Positions 17,676 through 27,407 of a stretch of 64,000 bases of DNA are shown piece by piece. The DNA lies in the NCBI RefSeq assembly GCF_052114085.1, contig NZ_JBFREB010000001.1, forward strand, positions 558,001 through 622,000, in the 5' to 3' direction. The position numbers and the translations under genes were made by a program. How positions within the stretch are numbered: position 1 is the first letter of the stretch; every line of letters begins with the position of its first letter. The notes under the pieces are model-generated. The model had not been told where the DNA came from, searched no databases, and worked only from the letters and a program-made list of their open reading frames with translations. This DNA comes from Leifsonia sp052114085 (GTDB taxonomy: Bacteria > Actinomycetota > Actinomycetes > Actinomycetales > Microbacteriaceae).

Positions 17676-18761
17676 ATGAGCGAGTTCACCGATTTCGACA
17701 GCAACGGCGTGCGACTGGCCGTCGTGGGCGCCACCGGCCAGGTCGGCAGCGTCATGCGCCGCCTGCTCGAGGAGCGTTCCTTCCCGGTGAAGAGCATCCG
17801 CTTCTTCGCCTCGTCGCGCTCCGCGGGGACGACCCTGCCGTTCAAGGGCCAGGAGATCACGGTCGAGGATGTCGCTACGGCCGACGTCTCCGGAGTCGAC
17901 ATCGCCCTGTTCTCGGCGGGCGCGACCGGCTCCAAGGCGCACGCGCCGCGATTCGCCGAGGCCGGCGCCATCGTCATCGACAACTCCAGCGGCTGGCGCA
18001 TGGACCCGGATGTCCCGCTGGTCGTCTCCGAGGTCAACCCCGACGCGATCGCCGACGCCCGCAAGGGCATCATCGCGAACCCGAACTGCACGACCATGGC
18101 GGCCATGCCCGTCCTGAAGCCGCTGCACGACGAGGCCGGTCTGACCCGTCTCGTGGTGAGCACCTACCAGGCCGTTTCGGGCTCCGGCCTCGCCGGCGCT
18201 GAGGAACTCGCGGAGCAGGCCCGCGCCGCCGTCGCGGACGAGCACCTGCTCGACCTCGTGCACGACGGTTCCGCCGTCGCCATGCCCGCGCCCGTCAAGT
18301 ACCTGCGTCCGATCGCGTTCGACGTCATCCCGCTGGCGGGCTCCATCGTCGACGACGGGCTGAACGAGACCGATGAGGAGAAGAAGCTGCGCAACGAGTC
18401 GCGCAAGATCCTCGGCCTCCCCGAGCTCCTGGTCAGCGGCACCTGCGTGCGCGTTCCGGTCTTCACGGGTCACTCGCTCTCGATCAACGCCGAGTTCGCC
18501 GACCCGATCAGCGCCGAGCGCGTCGCCGAGCTGCTTGCGGATGCACCCGGCGTCCAGCTCACGGACGTCCCGACCCCGCTGCAGGCCGCGGGAAGCGACC
18601 CCAGCTTCGTCGGCCGCATCCGCGCGGACGAGGGGGCCCCGGCGGGTCGCGGCATCGCGCTCTTCGTGAGCAACGACAACCTGCGCAAGGGCGCGGCCCT
18701 CAACGCGGTACAGATCGCCGAACTCGTCGCCGAGCGCCTCGCGAACCCGGTCACCGCGTAG
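17676..18761 (+). CDS. asd: Aspartate-semialdehyde dehydrogenase
   Basis: Asd reduces aspartyl phosphate with NADPH to aspartate semialdehyde, right after aspartokinase in the pathway. The 361-residue protein has the nucleotide site VVGATGQVG near the N-terminus, the catalytic Cys138 in NPNCTTMA, and the GSGLAGAEELAEQ stretch. ATG 17676 is preceded by GAAGGGG at 17663-17669; the longer frame upstream lacks a binding site. It lies 69 bases after lysC and is probably co-transcribed with it. Confidence 0.96.
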   Translation: MSEFTDFDSNGVRLAVVGATGQVGSVMRRLLEERSFPVKSIRFFASSRSAGTTLPFKGQEITVEDVATADVSGVDIALFSAGATGSKAHAPRFAEAGAIVIDNSSGWRMDPDVPLVVSEVNPDAIADARKGIIANPNCTTMAAMPVLKPLHDEAGLTRLVVSTYQAVSGSGLAGAEELAEQARAAVADEHLLDLVHDGSAVAMPAPVKYLRPIAFDVIPLAGSIVDDGLNETDEEKKLRNESRKILGLPELLVSGTCVRVPVFTGHSLSINAEFADPISAERVAELLADAPGVQLTDVPTPLQAAGSDPSFVGRIRADEGAPAGRGIALFVSNDNLRKGAALNAVQIAELVAERLANPVTA

Positions 18762-18778
18762 GGCATCCCGCGCGATTG

Positions 18779-18792
18779 TCTCGATATCGAGA
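18779..18792. promoter_or_regulatory. Perfect 14-bp palindrome upstream of mqo
   Basis: TCTCGATATCGAGA is a perfect inverted repeat in the asd-mqo gap, about 43 bases upstream of the mqo -10 box and next to the asd terminator hairpin. It has the size and symmetry of an operator for a dimeric regulator, such as a MarR-type protein. Which protein binds is unknown. Confidence 0.35.
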
Positions 18793-18794
18793 GA

Positions 18795-18821
18795 TCCGGG
18801 CCGTCCGTGGGGCGGCCCGGA
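18795..18821 (+). terminator. Hairpin after asd
   Basis: TCCGGGCCG (18795-18803) pairs perfectly with CGGCCCGGA (18813-18821) around a 9-base loop. It follows asd by 33 bases. There is no T run, so terminator activity is likely but not certain. Confidence 0.5.
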
Positions 18822-18834
18822 CCCCACCGCATCA

Positions 18835-18840
18835 TAGGAT
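18835..18840 (+). promoter_or_regulatory. -10 box of mqo, leaderless spacing
   Basis: TAGGAT followed by six bases and then GTG 18847; no ribosome binding site can precede this start. Confidence 0.55.
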
Positions 18841-18846
18841 TGACGG

Positions 18847-20322
18847 GTGAGCAATTCTCCCATCGACGTCGTCCTGATCGGCGGCGGCATCATGAGCGCC
18901 ACGCTGGGGGCCATGATCCAGCGCGTTCAGCCCGACTGGAGCATCCGGATCTACGAGCGCCTGGGCGAAGTGGCCCAGGAGTCGTCGAACCCGTGGAACA
19001 ACGCAGGCACGGGTCACGCCGCCCTCTGCGAGCTGAACTACATGCCCGAGGCGTCCGACGGCACCGTCGACCCCGCGAAGGCCATCAGCATCAACGAGCA
19101 GTTCCAGCTCAGCCGGCAGTTCTGGGCGAGCCTCGTCGCGGCCGGCGATCTGCCGGAGCCCAACACCTTCATCAACTCGACCCCGCACATGACCTTCGTG
19201 AAGGGGCGGGACAACGTCCGCTACCTCCGCAAGCGCTATGAGGCGCTCAAGGACGAGCCGCTGTTCGCCGGGATGGAGTACTCGGAAGACCCCGCGGTCA
19301 TCGGGGAGTGGACGCCGCTGCTCACCAAGAAGCGCAGCACCAAGCAGCGCATCGCCGCGACGCGTCAGACCTCCGGCACCGACGTCGACTTCGGCGCGCT
19401 CACCCGCGCGCTCATGGACAACCTGGTCGAGAACGGCGCCGACCTCGCGCTCAACCACAGCGTGCGGAGCATCAAGCGCACAAAGAACGGCCTGTGGCGC
19501 CTCAACGTCCGGCATGACGTCGGCCGTACCTCCCACGTCGCGACGGCGCGGTTCGTCTTCGTGGGCGCGGGCGGCGGTGCGCTGCACCTGCTGCAGAAGT
19601 CCGGCATCCCGGAGATCAAGGGCTTCGGCGGCTTCCCGATCTCCGGCCAGTTCCTGCGCACCAGCGACCCGAAGATCGTCGCCCAGCACCAGGCCAAGGT
19701 CTATGGCAAGGCCGCTGTCGGCGCCCCGCCGATGTCGGTGCCCCACCTGGACACGCGTGTGGTCGACGGTCAGGCGTCGCTGCTGTTCGGTCCCTACGCG
19801 GGATTCAGCCCCAAGTTCCTGAAGACCGGCTCGTGGTTCGACCTGCCGGGTTCGGTCCGTCCGGGCAACCTCGGCCCGATGCTCGCCGTCGCTCGGGACA
19901 ACTTCGACCTCATCAAGTATCTGGTGGGTGAGGTCCTCGCCAACCGTGCCAAGAAGGTCAAGGCGCTTCAGGAGTTCATGCCGACCGCGAAGTCCGAGGA
20001 CTGGGAACTGATCACCGCCGGTCAGCGCGTCCAGGTGATGAAGAAGGACCCGAAGAAGGGCGGCGTGCTGCAGTTCGGCACCGAGGTCGTCGCTGCGGAG
20101 GATGGCTCGATCGCCGGCCTGCTCGGCGCCTCGCCAGGCGCATCCACCGCCGTCCCGATCATGGTCGACCTGCTGAAGCGCTGTTTCCCGGACCGCTTCG
20201 CCGGCTGGCTGCCGACGATCAAGGAACTGATCCCGACCGTCGGCACGACGCTCAACGACCGGCCGGACGAGGCGCAGCGCGTGCTCTCCACGACCGCGGA
20301 GACGCTCCAGCTGCAGCAGTAG
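18847..20322 (+). CDS. mqo: Malate:quinone oxidoreductase
   Basis: Mqo is a peripheral membrane flavoprotein that oxidises malate to oxaloacetate and passes electrons to quinone, replacing or backing up NAD malate dehydrogenase in the TCA cycle. The 491-residue protein starts with the FAD-binding run DVVLIGGGIMSATLGAM, followed by SSNPWNNAGTGHAALCELNY, a strong Mqo signature, and ends with GASPGASTAVPIM and a C-terminal GWLPTIKELIP. The length is standard. It has its own leaderless-type promoter. Mqo is typical of corynebacteria and Microbacteriaceae. Confidence 0.96.
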   Translation: MSNSPIDVVLIGGGIMSATLGAMIQRVQPDWSIRIYERLGEVAQESSNPWNNAGTGHAALCELNYMPEASDGTVDPAKAISINEQFQLSRQFWASLVAAGDLPEPNTFINSTPHMTFVKGRDNVRYLRKRYEALKDEPLFAGMEYSEDPAVIGEWTPLLTKKRSTKQRIAATRQTSGTDVDFGALTRALMDNLVENGADLALNHSVRSIKRTKNGLWRLNVRHDVGRTSHVATARFVFVGAGGGALHLLQKSGIPEIKGFGGFPISGQFLRTSDPKIVAQHQAKVYGKAAVGAPPMSVPHLDTRVVDGQASLLFGPYAGFSPKFLKTGSWFDLPGSVRPGNLGPMLAVARDNFDLIKYLVGEVLANRAKKVKALQEFMPTAKSEDWELITAGQRVQVMKKDPKKGGVLQFGTEVVAAEDGSIAGLLGASPGASTAVPIMVDLLKRCFPDRFAGWLPTIKELIPTVGTTLNDRPDEAQRVLSTTAETLQLQQ

Positions 20323-20328
20323 GGCCGC

Positions 20329-20536
20329 TGGACAAACGCGTGGGCGACCTGTTATCGTCATCCCGCTATGAAGTGAGAACCTCCGAACGTCCCGCGCCTG
20401 AGGCGCCGTCGATGTGAGAGAGGACCCATAGGTCACGCGCTGCCCGGTCAGGCACCTGGGCGCTCCAGCGCCGCTCACGACGGAGATCGCCCGGCGGGAA
20501 CCCGCTCCTTGTGGAGCGCCCGGAAGGACGGTTCCC
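20329..20536 (+). promoter_or_regulatory. Promoter and structured leader of the ABC-F gene (possible attenuator)
   Basis: TGGACA (20329-20334) and TATCGT (20353-20358), 18 bases apart, form a promoter. The leader of about 170 bases has a two-codon frame ATG-AAG-TGA at 20368-20376. It also has a local hairpin GCTCC-TTGT-GGAGC (20503-20516) and a competing long-range pair, GGGCGCTCC (20458-20466) with GGAGCGCCC (20513-20521), which share the GGAGC arm. The ribosome binding site GGAAGGA (20522-20528) directly abuts this arm. Mutually exclusive stems next to the ribosome site suggest ribosome-sensing control, as known for several antibiotic-resistance ABC-F genes; this is inference. Confidence 0.5.
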
Positions 20537-22150
<1,614 letters not shown>

Positions 22151-22152
22151 CC

Positions 22153-22170
22153 TTCGAACGTATGTTCGAA
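22153..22170. promoter_or_regulatory. Perfect SOS box (LexA operator)
   Basis: TTCGAACGTATGTTCGAA contains TCGAAC-N4-GTTCGA, the consensus LexA operator of Gram-positive bacteria, and the arms extend to a perfect seven-base repeat. It ends eight bases before the ATG of the radical SAM gene, so LexA bound here would block that gene. Confidence 0.85.
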
Positions 22171-22177
22171 TGGAGCC

Positions 22178-23311
22178 ATGCGTTGGAGTGGTCAGGAGCT
22201 GTCGGTCGATGAGCCGTCTGCGCTGCCCGGATTGGCGCGGCTGAACAACCTGGTGCGCTCGGTGCGCACGCCCGACTTCGCCGGCATCACGTTTCACGAG
22301 GTGCTGGCGAAGTCTGCGCTCAACCGCATCCCCGGCGGGGGCGGCCCGATGCCATTCGGCTGGACCATCAACCCGTATCGAGGGTGCTCGCATGCCTGCG
22401 TCTACTGCTTCGCGCGGCCGACGCACACGTACCTCGACCTCGACTCGGGCAAAGACTTCGACAACGAGATCATCGTCAAGGTGAACGTCGCCGACGTGCT
22501 GCGCGCCGAACTGTCGAAGCCGAGCTGGGGGCACCATCCGGTCGCACTCGGAACCAACACCGATCCGTATCAGCGGGCGGAAGGGCGTTACGCGCTGATG
22601 CCCGGCATCATCGACGCGCTGGCCGACACGGGTACGCCGTTCAGCATTCTCACCAAGGGATCGCTGCTGCGGCGCGATCTCGACCGGCTCGCTGAGGCGA
22701 GCAAGCGGGTGCCGGTCGACCTGGCGATGTCCATCGCGGTGTACGACGACGAACTGCAGCAGCCGGTCGAGCCCGGCACGCCGACGACGAAGGCGCGGCT
22801 GGCGACGGTCACGGCGGTCCGCGAGCACGGCCTCGACTGCGGCGTGTTCCTGATGCCGATCCTCCCGTACCTCACCGATACCCGGGCCCACCTCGATGAG
22901 GCGCTTCGCCAGGCGAAGGAGGCGGGCGCAACATCGGTGCTGTACTCCGCGCTGCACCTCAAGCCGGGGGTCAAGGAGTGGTTCTATCTCTGGCTCGGCG
23001 AGGCGCATCCCGAGCTGCTGCCGAAGTATCGACAGATGTACGGCCGCGGCACCTACGCCCCTCAGGAGTACCGACGCTGGCTGGCCGGGCGCATCAAGCC
23101 GCTCATCCGGTCGCACAGACTGGAGCGCGGTGAGGAAGACCCGCTCACCGGGGGAGTGCGGTCCACGGCGCTCGGGATGCTGCGCAACGACGAGGGGGAG
23201 CGCCGGACGGTCGGATCGGCGGTGCGGGCCGCCTCGGGTGGGGCGCCGGACGCTGCCTCGGTCGTGAGTGCGTCTCTCACCGGGTTGGGGGTGCAGCCAA
23301 CGCTGTTCTGA
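22178..23311 (+). CDS. Rv2578c-type radical SAM protein
   Basis: The 377-residue protein belongs to the radical SAM family typified by mycobacterial Rv2578c and related to spore photoproduct lyase-like enzymes. The iron-sulfur motif CX3CX2C is complete at Cys70, Cys74 and Cys77 in CSHACVYC, preceded by NPYRG. ATG 22178 follows GGAG (22172-22175). A perfect LexA box sits directly upstream, so DNA damage should induce it, which suggests a role in repair or modification of damaged DNA. No flanking gene shares its strand closely enough to mark a pathway. The substrate is unknown. Confidence 0.85.
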   Translation: MRWSGQELSVDEPSALPGLARLNNLVRSVRTPDFAGITFHEVLAKSALNRIPGGGGPMPFGWTINPYRGCSHACVYCFARPTHTYLDLDSGKDFDNEIIVKVNVADVLRAELSKPSWGHHPVALGTNTDPYQRAEGRYALMPGIIDALADTGTPFSILTKGSLLRRDLDRLAEASKRVPVDLAMSIAVYDDELQQPVEPGTPTTKARLATVTAVREHGLDCGVFLMPILPYLTDTRAHLDEALRQAKEAGATSVLYSALHLKPGVKEWFYLWLGEAHPELLPKYRQMYGRGTYAPQEYRRWLAGRIKPLIRSHRLERGEEDPLTGGVRSTALGMLRNDEGERRTVGSAVRAASGGAPDAASVVSASLTGLGVQPTLF

Positions 23312-23383
23312 GGAGCACGACACCCCTCCCGCGTGCGAATGTGCGCGGATCGGATACGGCATGCATCGGGGTACGAGCCGGGG

Positions 23384-23412
23384 TACACAGCAGCCGAAGA
23401 GGATGCCATAAT
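23384..23412 (+). promoter_or_regulatory. Promoter of the sensor operon
   Basis: TACACA (23384-23389) and CATAAT (23407-23412), 17 bases apart, with TG just upstream of the -10 box. Transcription would start near 23419, which excludes starts upstream of that for the next gene. Confidence 0.55.
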
Positions 23413-23433
23413 CCGGAAGGGACCGAGGCGCGC

Positions 23434-24708
23434 TTGGCCCAGAAGGGACGGGTCGTCGTGTCGCTCGGTCTGCCCAGCCACCTGGCGCGACCGGCGAACT
23501 CTCGGGCGCTGGCGACCGCGGCCCGCTGGGCCGGCCTGGTCTGCCTCGGCGCCGCCGCCGTCAACGTGGCTACATCGAGCGTGACCGGTGACAGCCTCAC
23601 GTCCTGGGTCAGCCTGGTCGTGCTGGTCCCGATGGTGGCACTGCTCCTGGTGCTGGCCCGCGGACGAACGGCGGGGCTCACGGTCGCCTATCTCCTCGTC
23701 GGCACCGTCTGTACCTACTTCTACGTCGTGGCACTGTTCACCGCGACCCCCGCCTACCGCGACACCAACCTCTTCGTCATCGCGCTCCCCGTCGTCGCGA
23801 TGACGCTCGTCGGCGGCACCGGCACCGGCGCGCTCGCCGGCATCCTGTGGGCGACGCTCGGATTCGCGCTCGCCGAAGCCGCGGTCATCGTCGGCGCGGC
23901 CACCACCGGCCGTGCGTACGTCCCCGACGCCATCTCGCTGGGAGCGTACCTGCTGCTGGTGGGCATCCTGGCTTACGACGGTCTCACTCGCGGAACGCGC
24001 ACCCGGGCGCAGTCCGCCCTGCACCGGGCGGTCCGCGACGCGCGGCTCGTCGATCTCCGGCGGGAGATCGTTGCCGCCTCGACCGCCGACCTTCACGACA
24101 CCGTGCTGAGCGAGCTGGCCGCCGTCGCCGGGTCGAGCCCTGGTCCGCTGGACGAGCGGCTGGCTCGCCGGATCGAAGCCGACCTGCGCGGGCTGGGCGG
24201 CGAACTGACCGCCACCGGGCGAGGGGATGTGGCGGGAGGCGGCGACCCCGACTTCCCGTCTGACGTCGACCCCTGGTACGACAGCGAACTGCACCGCGCG
24301 ATCGAAGCGGCCCGAGACGAAGGCCTCACCGTCGACATCTCCGGGGATCCCGGTTCCTTCGTCCGCCTCGACGAGGAGGTGCGACGCGCCGTCGGACTGG
24401 CCGTGCGGCAGTGCCTGGTGAATGTCATCCGTCACTCCGGCAGTCCCGTCGCCGAGGTCGCGTTGTCCGCCGACGCCGGGTCGCTCTCGATCATGGTGGT
24501 GGACGGGGGCAGCGGCTTCCCGGCCAACGGACCGGCGGCGGACCGGCTGGGCCTGCGGCAATCCGTGCAGGACCGCATCGCGCGCGTCGGCGGCAGCGTC
24601 GACATCTACTCCACCGCGGAGGTCGGGACGACCGTGATCCTGACGGTACCGACGACGCCGATTCACCCACAGAACCCGCGCGACACTCCCGAAGGCCGTG
24701 CCGGATGA
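23434..24708 (+). CDS. Membrane sensor histidine kinase (NarL/DesK-like)
   Basis: From TTG 23434 the protein has 424 residues; GTG 23458 is an equally possible start. The N-terminal half has about six membrane spans. The cytoplasmic part has a dimerisation helix with TADLHDTVLSEL (phospho-accepting His221), an N-box-like stretch RQCLVNVIRHSG and a G box VVDGGSGFP ending in VGTTVILTVP. These are features of HisKA_3-type kinases that pair with LuxR-type regulators. It is co-translated with a kinase-like membrane protein (4-base overlap) and a response regulator. No extracellular sensor domain is seen, so the signal may be in the membrane. Confidence 0.8.
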   Translation: MAQKGRVVVSLGLPSHLARPANSRALATAARWAGLVCLGAAAVNVATSSVTGDSLTSWVSLVVLVPMVALLLVLARGRTAGLTVAYLLVGTVCTYFYVVALFTATPAYRDTNLFVIALPVVAMTLVGGTGTGALAGILWATLGFALAEAAVIVGAATTGRAYVPDAISLGAYLLLVGILAYDGLTRGTRTRAQSALHRAVRDARLVDLRREIVAASTADLHDTVLSELAAVAGSSPGPLDERLARRIEADLRGLGGELTATGRGDVAGGGDPDFPSDVDPWYDSELHRAIEAARDEGLTVDISGDPGSFVRLDEEVRRAVGLAVRQCLVNVIRHSGSPVAEVALSADAGSLSIMVVDGGSGFPANGPAADRLGLRQSVQDRIARVGGSVDIYSTAEVGTTVILTVPTTPIHPQNPRDTPEGRAG

Positions 24709-25943
24709 CCGCCCTCAACCCACGCACCATCGTCGGCGCGCGCTCGGTCGCCGTCGAGCGCACCCCGCAGCGGCTCGACCCGCTGGGTGCCCAGTCCGCG
24801 TGGCTCCTCGTCCCGCTGCTCGGTGCGGTCGCGGTAGCGTACGCCGTCTTCTCGACGGTTCGTCACTCCGGTCAGTTTCGCGACCTGACGCCCGCACTGG
24901 TCGGCATCCTTGTGCTCGCGCTCGCCGTGGTGGTGGCCGCGATCCGCACACATCCCGCTTTCGCACCGTTCGGCCGATGGTCGCACTTCGGCGTCATCGC
25001 GGGGGCGCTGACGGCGGCCTGTCTGTTCAGCGCCTCCGTCTGGGGTCGCAACGACCGCATCCAGGACGACTGGGGTCAGATCGCGGTCGCGCTGATGATC
25101 GTCGCCATGCCGCTCTACCGCCCGATCGGAGAAGTGGCGGGTTCGGCTGTCGTCTCGGCGGTGGTGCTCGGCGGTCTTGCGGCTGCGCAGCACTCCATCG
25201 TCATCAGCAACGCCCCTCTGGTCTACGCCACCGTGGCCGCCACGCCCATCCTCGCGCTGGCCGCGGGCGGCGCCGGCTACGCCTGGACGCTGACCGGAGA
25301 GACGCTTCGGTGGCGCGAAGTGGCGCGAGAAGGCCAGATCCGCCTGGAGGGGGAACTGCGACAGGCCGCCCAACGGATGATCTCGCAGGAACGCATGACG
25401 GCTCTCAACGCCGAGGCGGTGCCCTTCCTGACCGGAGTGGCGGGTCGCGATGCGATCACGGCGGAGGACAGGGACACGGCCCGGGCGATCGCCGAGCGCC
25501 TGCGCGACCTGTCGGTGCGAGCCGTCGAGCGCACCTGGCTGGAGGACACCCTCCAGCTCGCGCTCGGCCAGCGGCTGGCGCAGTCCATCCCCGCCGAGGG
25601 TGAGCCTCGTGATCGCGTCGACGACCCCGACCGCCTCGAGCGGGTCCTGACCACCGACCAGCGAGCCATCGTGGGAGCGCTCATCGCGAGCATCGCCGGG
25701 CGCCCCGGTCTCGACCCCTCCAGCGTCCGGATCGCGGCGAGCGACCCGGACCAGCCGTCGTTCACTCTGCGTGCCCGCGTCGACGAGCCGTGGAACGAGC
25801 TGCGCCGCGAACTGCTGCCGTTCGTCAGCTCCCTCAACGCGGCCACCATGCGCGCCACCATGACCGTCGATGGCGGCGAGCTGACCGTGCGATTCACTTA
25901 CCCGGAGCGCAGCTTCCCTTACCCTGAGGGGAGAAGACAATGA
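24705..25943 (+). CDS. Kinase-like membrane protein lacking catalytic boxes
   Basis: This 412-residue protein overlaps the kinase gene (ATGA at 24705) and the response regulator gene (ATGA at 25940). Its N-terminal 200 residues have about six membrane spans in a layout like the kinase. The following helix RLEGELRQAAQRMISQERM and a C-terminal alpha/beta region resemble a kinase core in size and place, but no HD phospho-site, N box or G box can be seen. It is most likely a degenerate kinase partner formed by duplication that tunes the active kinase. No family name can be given with confidence. Confidence 0.65.
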   Translation: MTALNPRTIVGARSVAVERTPQRLDPLGAQSAWLLVPLLGAVAVAYAVFSTVRHSGQFRDLTPALVGILVLALAVVVAAIRTHPAFAPFGRWSHFGVIAGALTAACLFSASVWGRNDRIQDDWGQIAVALMIVAMPLYRPIGEVAGSAVVSAVVLGGLAAAQHSIVISNAPLVYATVAATPILALAAGGAGYAWTLTGETLRWREVAREGQIRLEGELRQAAQRMISQERMTALNAEAVPFLTGVAGRDAITAEDRDTARAIAERLRDLSVRAVERTWLEDTLQLALGQRLAQSIPAEGEPRDRVDDPDRLERVLTTDQRAIVGALIASIAGRPGLDPSSVRIAASDPDQPSFTLRARVDEPWNELRRELLPFVSSLNAATMRATMTVDGGELTVRFTYPERSFPYPEGRRQ

Positions 25944-26641
25944 CACAAGCACACCCCGATCCGACCGCGCAGAGCCGCACGACCGCCCGCGACATCGAGC
26001 CGCCGATCCGGCTGGCCATCCTCGACGACCACGAGATCCTCCTCGACAGCCTTTCCAGCTGGATAGAGAAGAACGCTCCGGAGTTCGACCTCGTCGTGCG
26101 TGCGGGAAGCTGGCTCGAGCTGGTCCACAGTGACGCCTTCCCGACCGACCTCGTCATCATGGATCTGCAGTTGAAGGAGACCATCTCGATCGGCGCGCGC
26201 GTCCGCACCTGCCGCGCCGCGGGGGCGAAGGTGGTCGTGCTGAGCGCCGTGGACACTCCGGAGGATCGCGACGCCGCGCTCGCCGCCGGCGCGGTCGCCT
26301 ACGTGACGAAGTCGCAGCCCATGGCAGAGCTGGTGGCTGCGGCACTCTCTGCGGTGGGCCGCGGTGTCGTGCGGACCGCAGCAGCCGAGCCGGCATGGCG
26401 GCCGAGACCACTCATCCCTCAGTCGGCGCGACCGCGCCTGAGCGACGGAGAGCGGCAGGCGCTCGTGCTCTACGCGGACGGGCGCACCACCTCCGAGGTG
26501 GCGCGCGCCATGAACGTCCAGTACGAGACCGCCAAAACGTACCTGCGGCGCGTGCGTGAGAAGTACGGCAAGGCGGGCCGCCCCACGAGTTCGCGCGCCG
26601 ATCTCATCCGTCGCGCCGCCGAGGACGGCTACCTGACCTGA
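25940..26641 (+). CDS. LuxR/NarL-family response regulator
   Basis: The 233-residue regulator has a receiver domain starting IRLAILDDHEILLDS, with the phospho-accepting Asp75 in DLVIMDLQL and the switch Lys in VTKSQP. A C-terminal LuxR-type helix-turn-helix follows (LSDGERQALVLYADGRTTSEVA to residue about 225). It starts at ATG 25940 inside the stop of the preceding gene, so all three products should be made together. It should bind DNA as a phosphorylated dimer. Target genes are not evident; the next genes (tdk, ugd) have their own promoters. Confidence 0.9.
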   Translation: MTQAHPDPTAQSRTTARDIEPPIRLAILDDHEILLDSLSSWIEKNAPEFDLVVRAGSWLELVHSDAFPTDLVIMDLQLKETISIGARVRTCRAAGAKVVVLSAVDTPEDRDAALAAGAVAYVTKSQPMAELVAAALSAVGRGVVRTAAAEPAWRPRPLIPQSARPRLSDGERQALVLYADGRTTSEVARAMNVQYETAKTYLRRVREKYGKAGRPTSSRADLIRRAAEDGYLT

Positions 26642-26674
26642 CGCGGCGTCGCCGTTCTCACAGCGCCGTCCCTC

Positions 26675-26680
26675 TAGGAT
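26675..26680 (+). promoter_or_regulatory. -10 box of tdk, leaderless spacing
   Basis: TAGGAT followed by six bases and then GTG 26687. Confidence 0.55.
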
Positions 26681-26686
26681 CGTTGC

Positions 26687-27361
26687 GTGGCAAAACTGTA
26701 TTTCCGCTACGGCGCGATGAACAGCGGCAAGAGTACGGCGATGCTCCAGGCCGCCTACAACTATGAGGAGCGCGGGCACCGCGTGCTGCTCGCGAAGCCG
26801 TCCATCGACACCAAGGGCGACCTCGGCATCCTGTCGCGGCTGGGCGTCACCCGTCAGGTCGACTTCCTCATCACCCCCGATACCGATGCGTACGGAGCTT
26901 TCCAGCGACACCGCGAGCGCACGATCAAGCGCTTCGACACCGACGTCAGCGCGCTGCTGGTGGACGAGGCGCAGTTCCTCACAGAAGCACAGGTCGACGA
27001 CCTGCTGCGGATCGCGCTGCTCGACGGTGTCCCGGTGCTCGCCTACGGCATCCGCACCGATTTCCAGACCGTCGCCTTCCCCGGAAGCCGTCGCCTGCTG
27101 GAGGTGGCCCACAGCCTCGAGGAACTCAAGACGATCTGCCGCTGCGGACGCAAGGCGATCTTCAACGCGCGCAAGATCGACGGGGTCTTCGTCTTCGACG
27201 GTGACCAGGTGGCGATCGACGGCGCCTCGGTCTCCTACGAGTCCCTGTGCGGCAACTGCTACCTGCAGGAAAGCCGCGGCGTGCTCAACAACGGCCGCAG
27301 GCACTGGCCCGTGGATGCCGCGCCCGCGTACGTCGACGAGCCGGACCCGGACTTCACCTGA
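26687..27361 (+). CDS. tdk: Thymidine kinase
   Basis: Thymidine kinase salvages thymidine to dTMP with ATP. The 224-residue type II enzyme has the P-loop YGAMNSGKST at residues 8-17, the Walker B VDEAQFL and two zinc-binding cysteine pairs (CRCGRK and LCGNCY). The length is normal. It starts at GTG 26687 right after a TAGGAT -10 box, without a ribosome site, so it is probably leaderless. The ugd gene follows in the same direction after 46 bases. Confidence 0.95.
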   Translation: MAKLYFRYGAMNSGKSTAMLQAAYNYEERGHRVLLAKPSIDTKGDLGILSRLGVTRQVDFLITPDTDAYGAFQRHRERTIKRFDTDVSALLVDEAQFLTEAQVDDLLRIALLDGVPVLAYGIRTDFQTVAFPGSRRLLEVAHSLEELKTICRCGRKAIFNARKIDGVFVFDGDQVAIDGASVSYESLCGNCYLQESRGVLNNGRRHWPVDAAPAYVDEPDPDFT

Positions 27362-27407
27362 GCCGGCCCGGTTCCTGAAGCCCCTCCAGCTGAGAGAAGT
27401 GGACACC

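Noticed and set aside
26763..27407. Upstream extension of the ugd reading frame
   Set aside because: It lies in another frame over tdk; ATG 27408 with GAGAAG upstream gives the conserved N-terminus.
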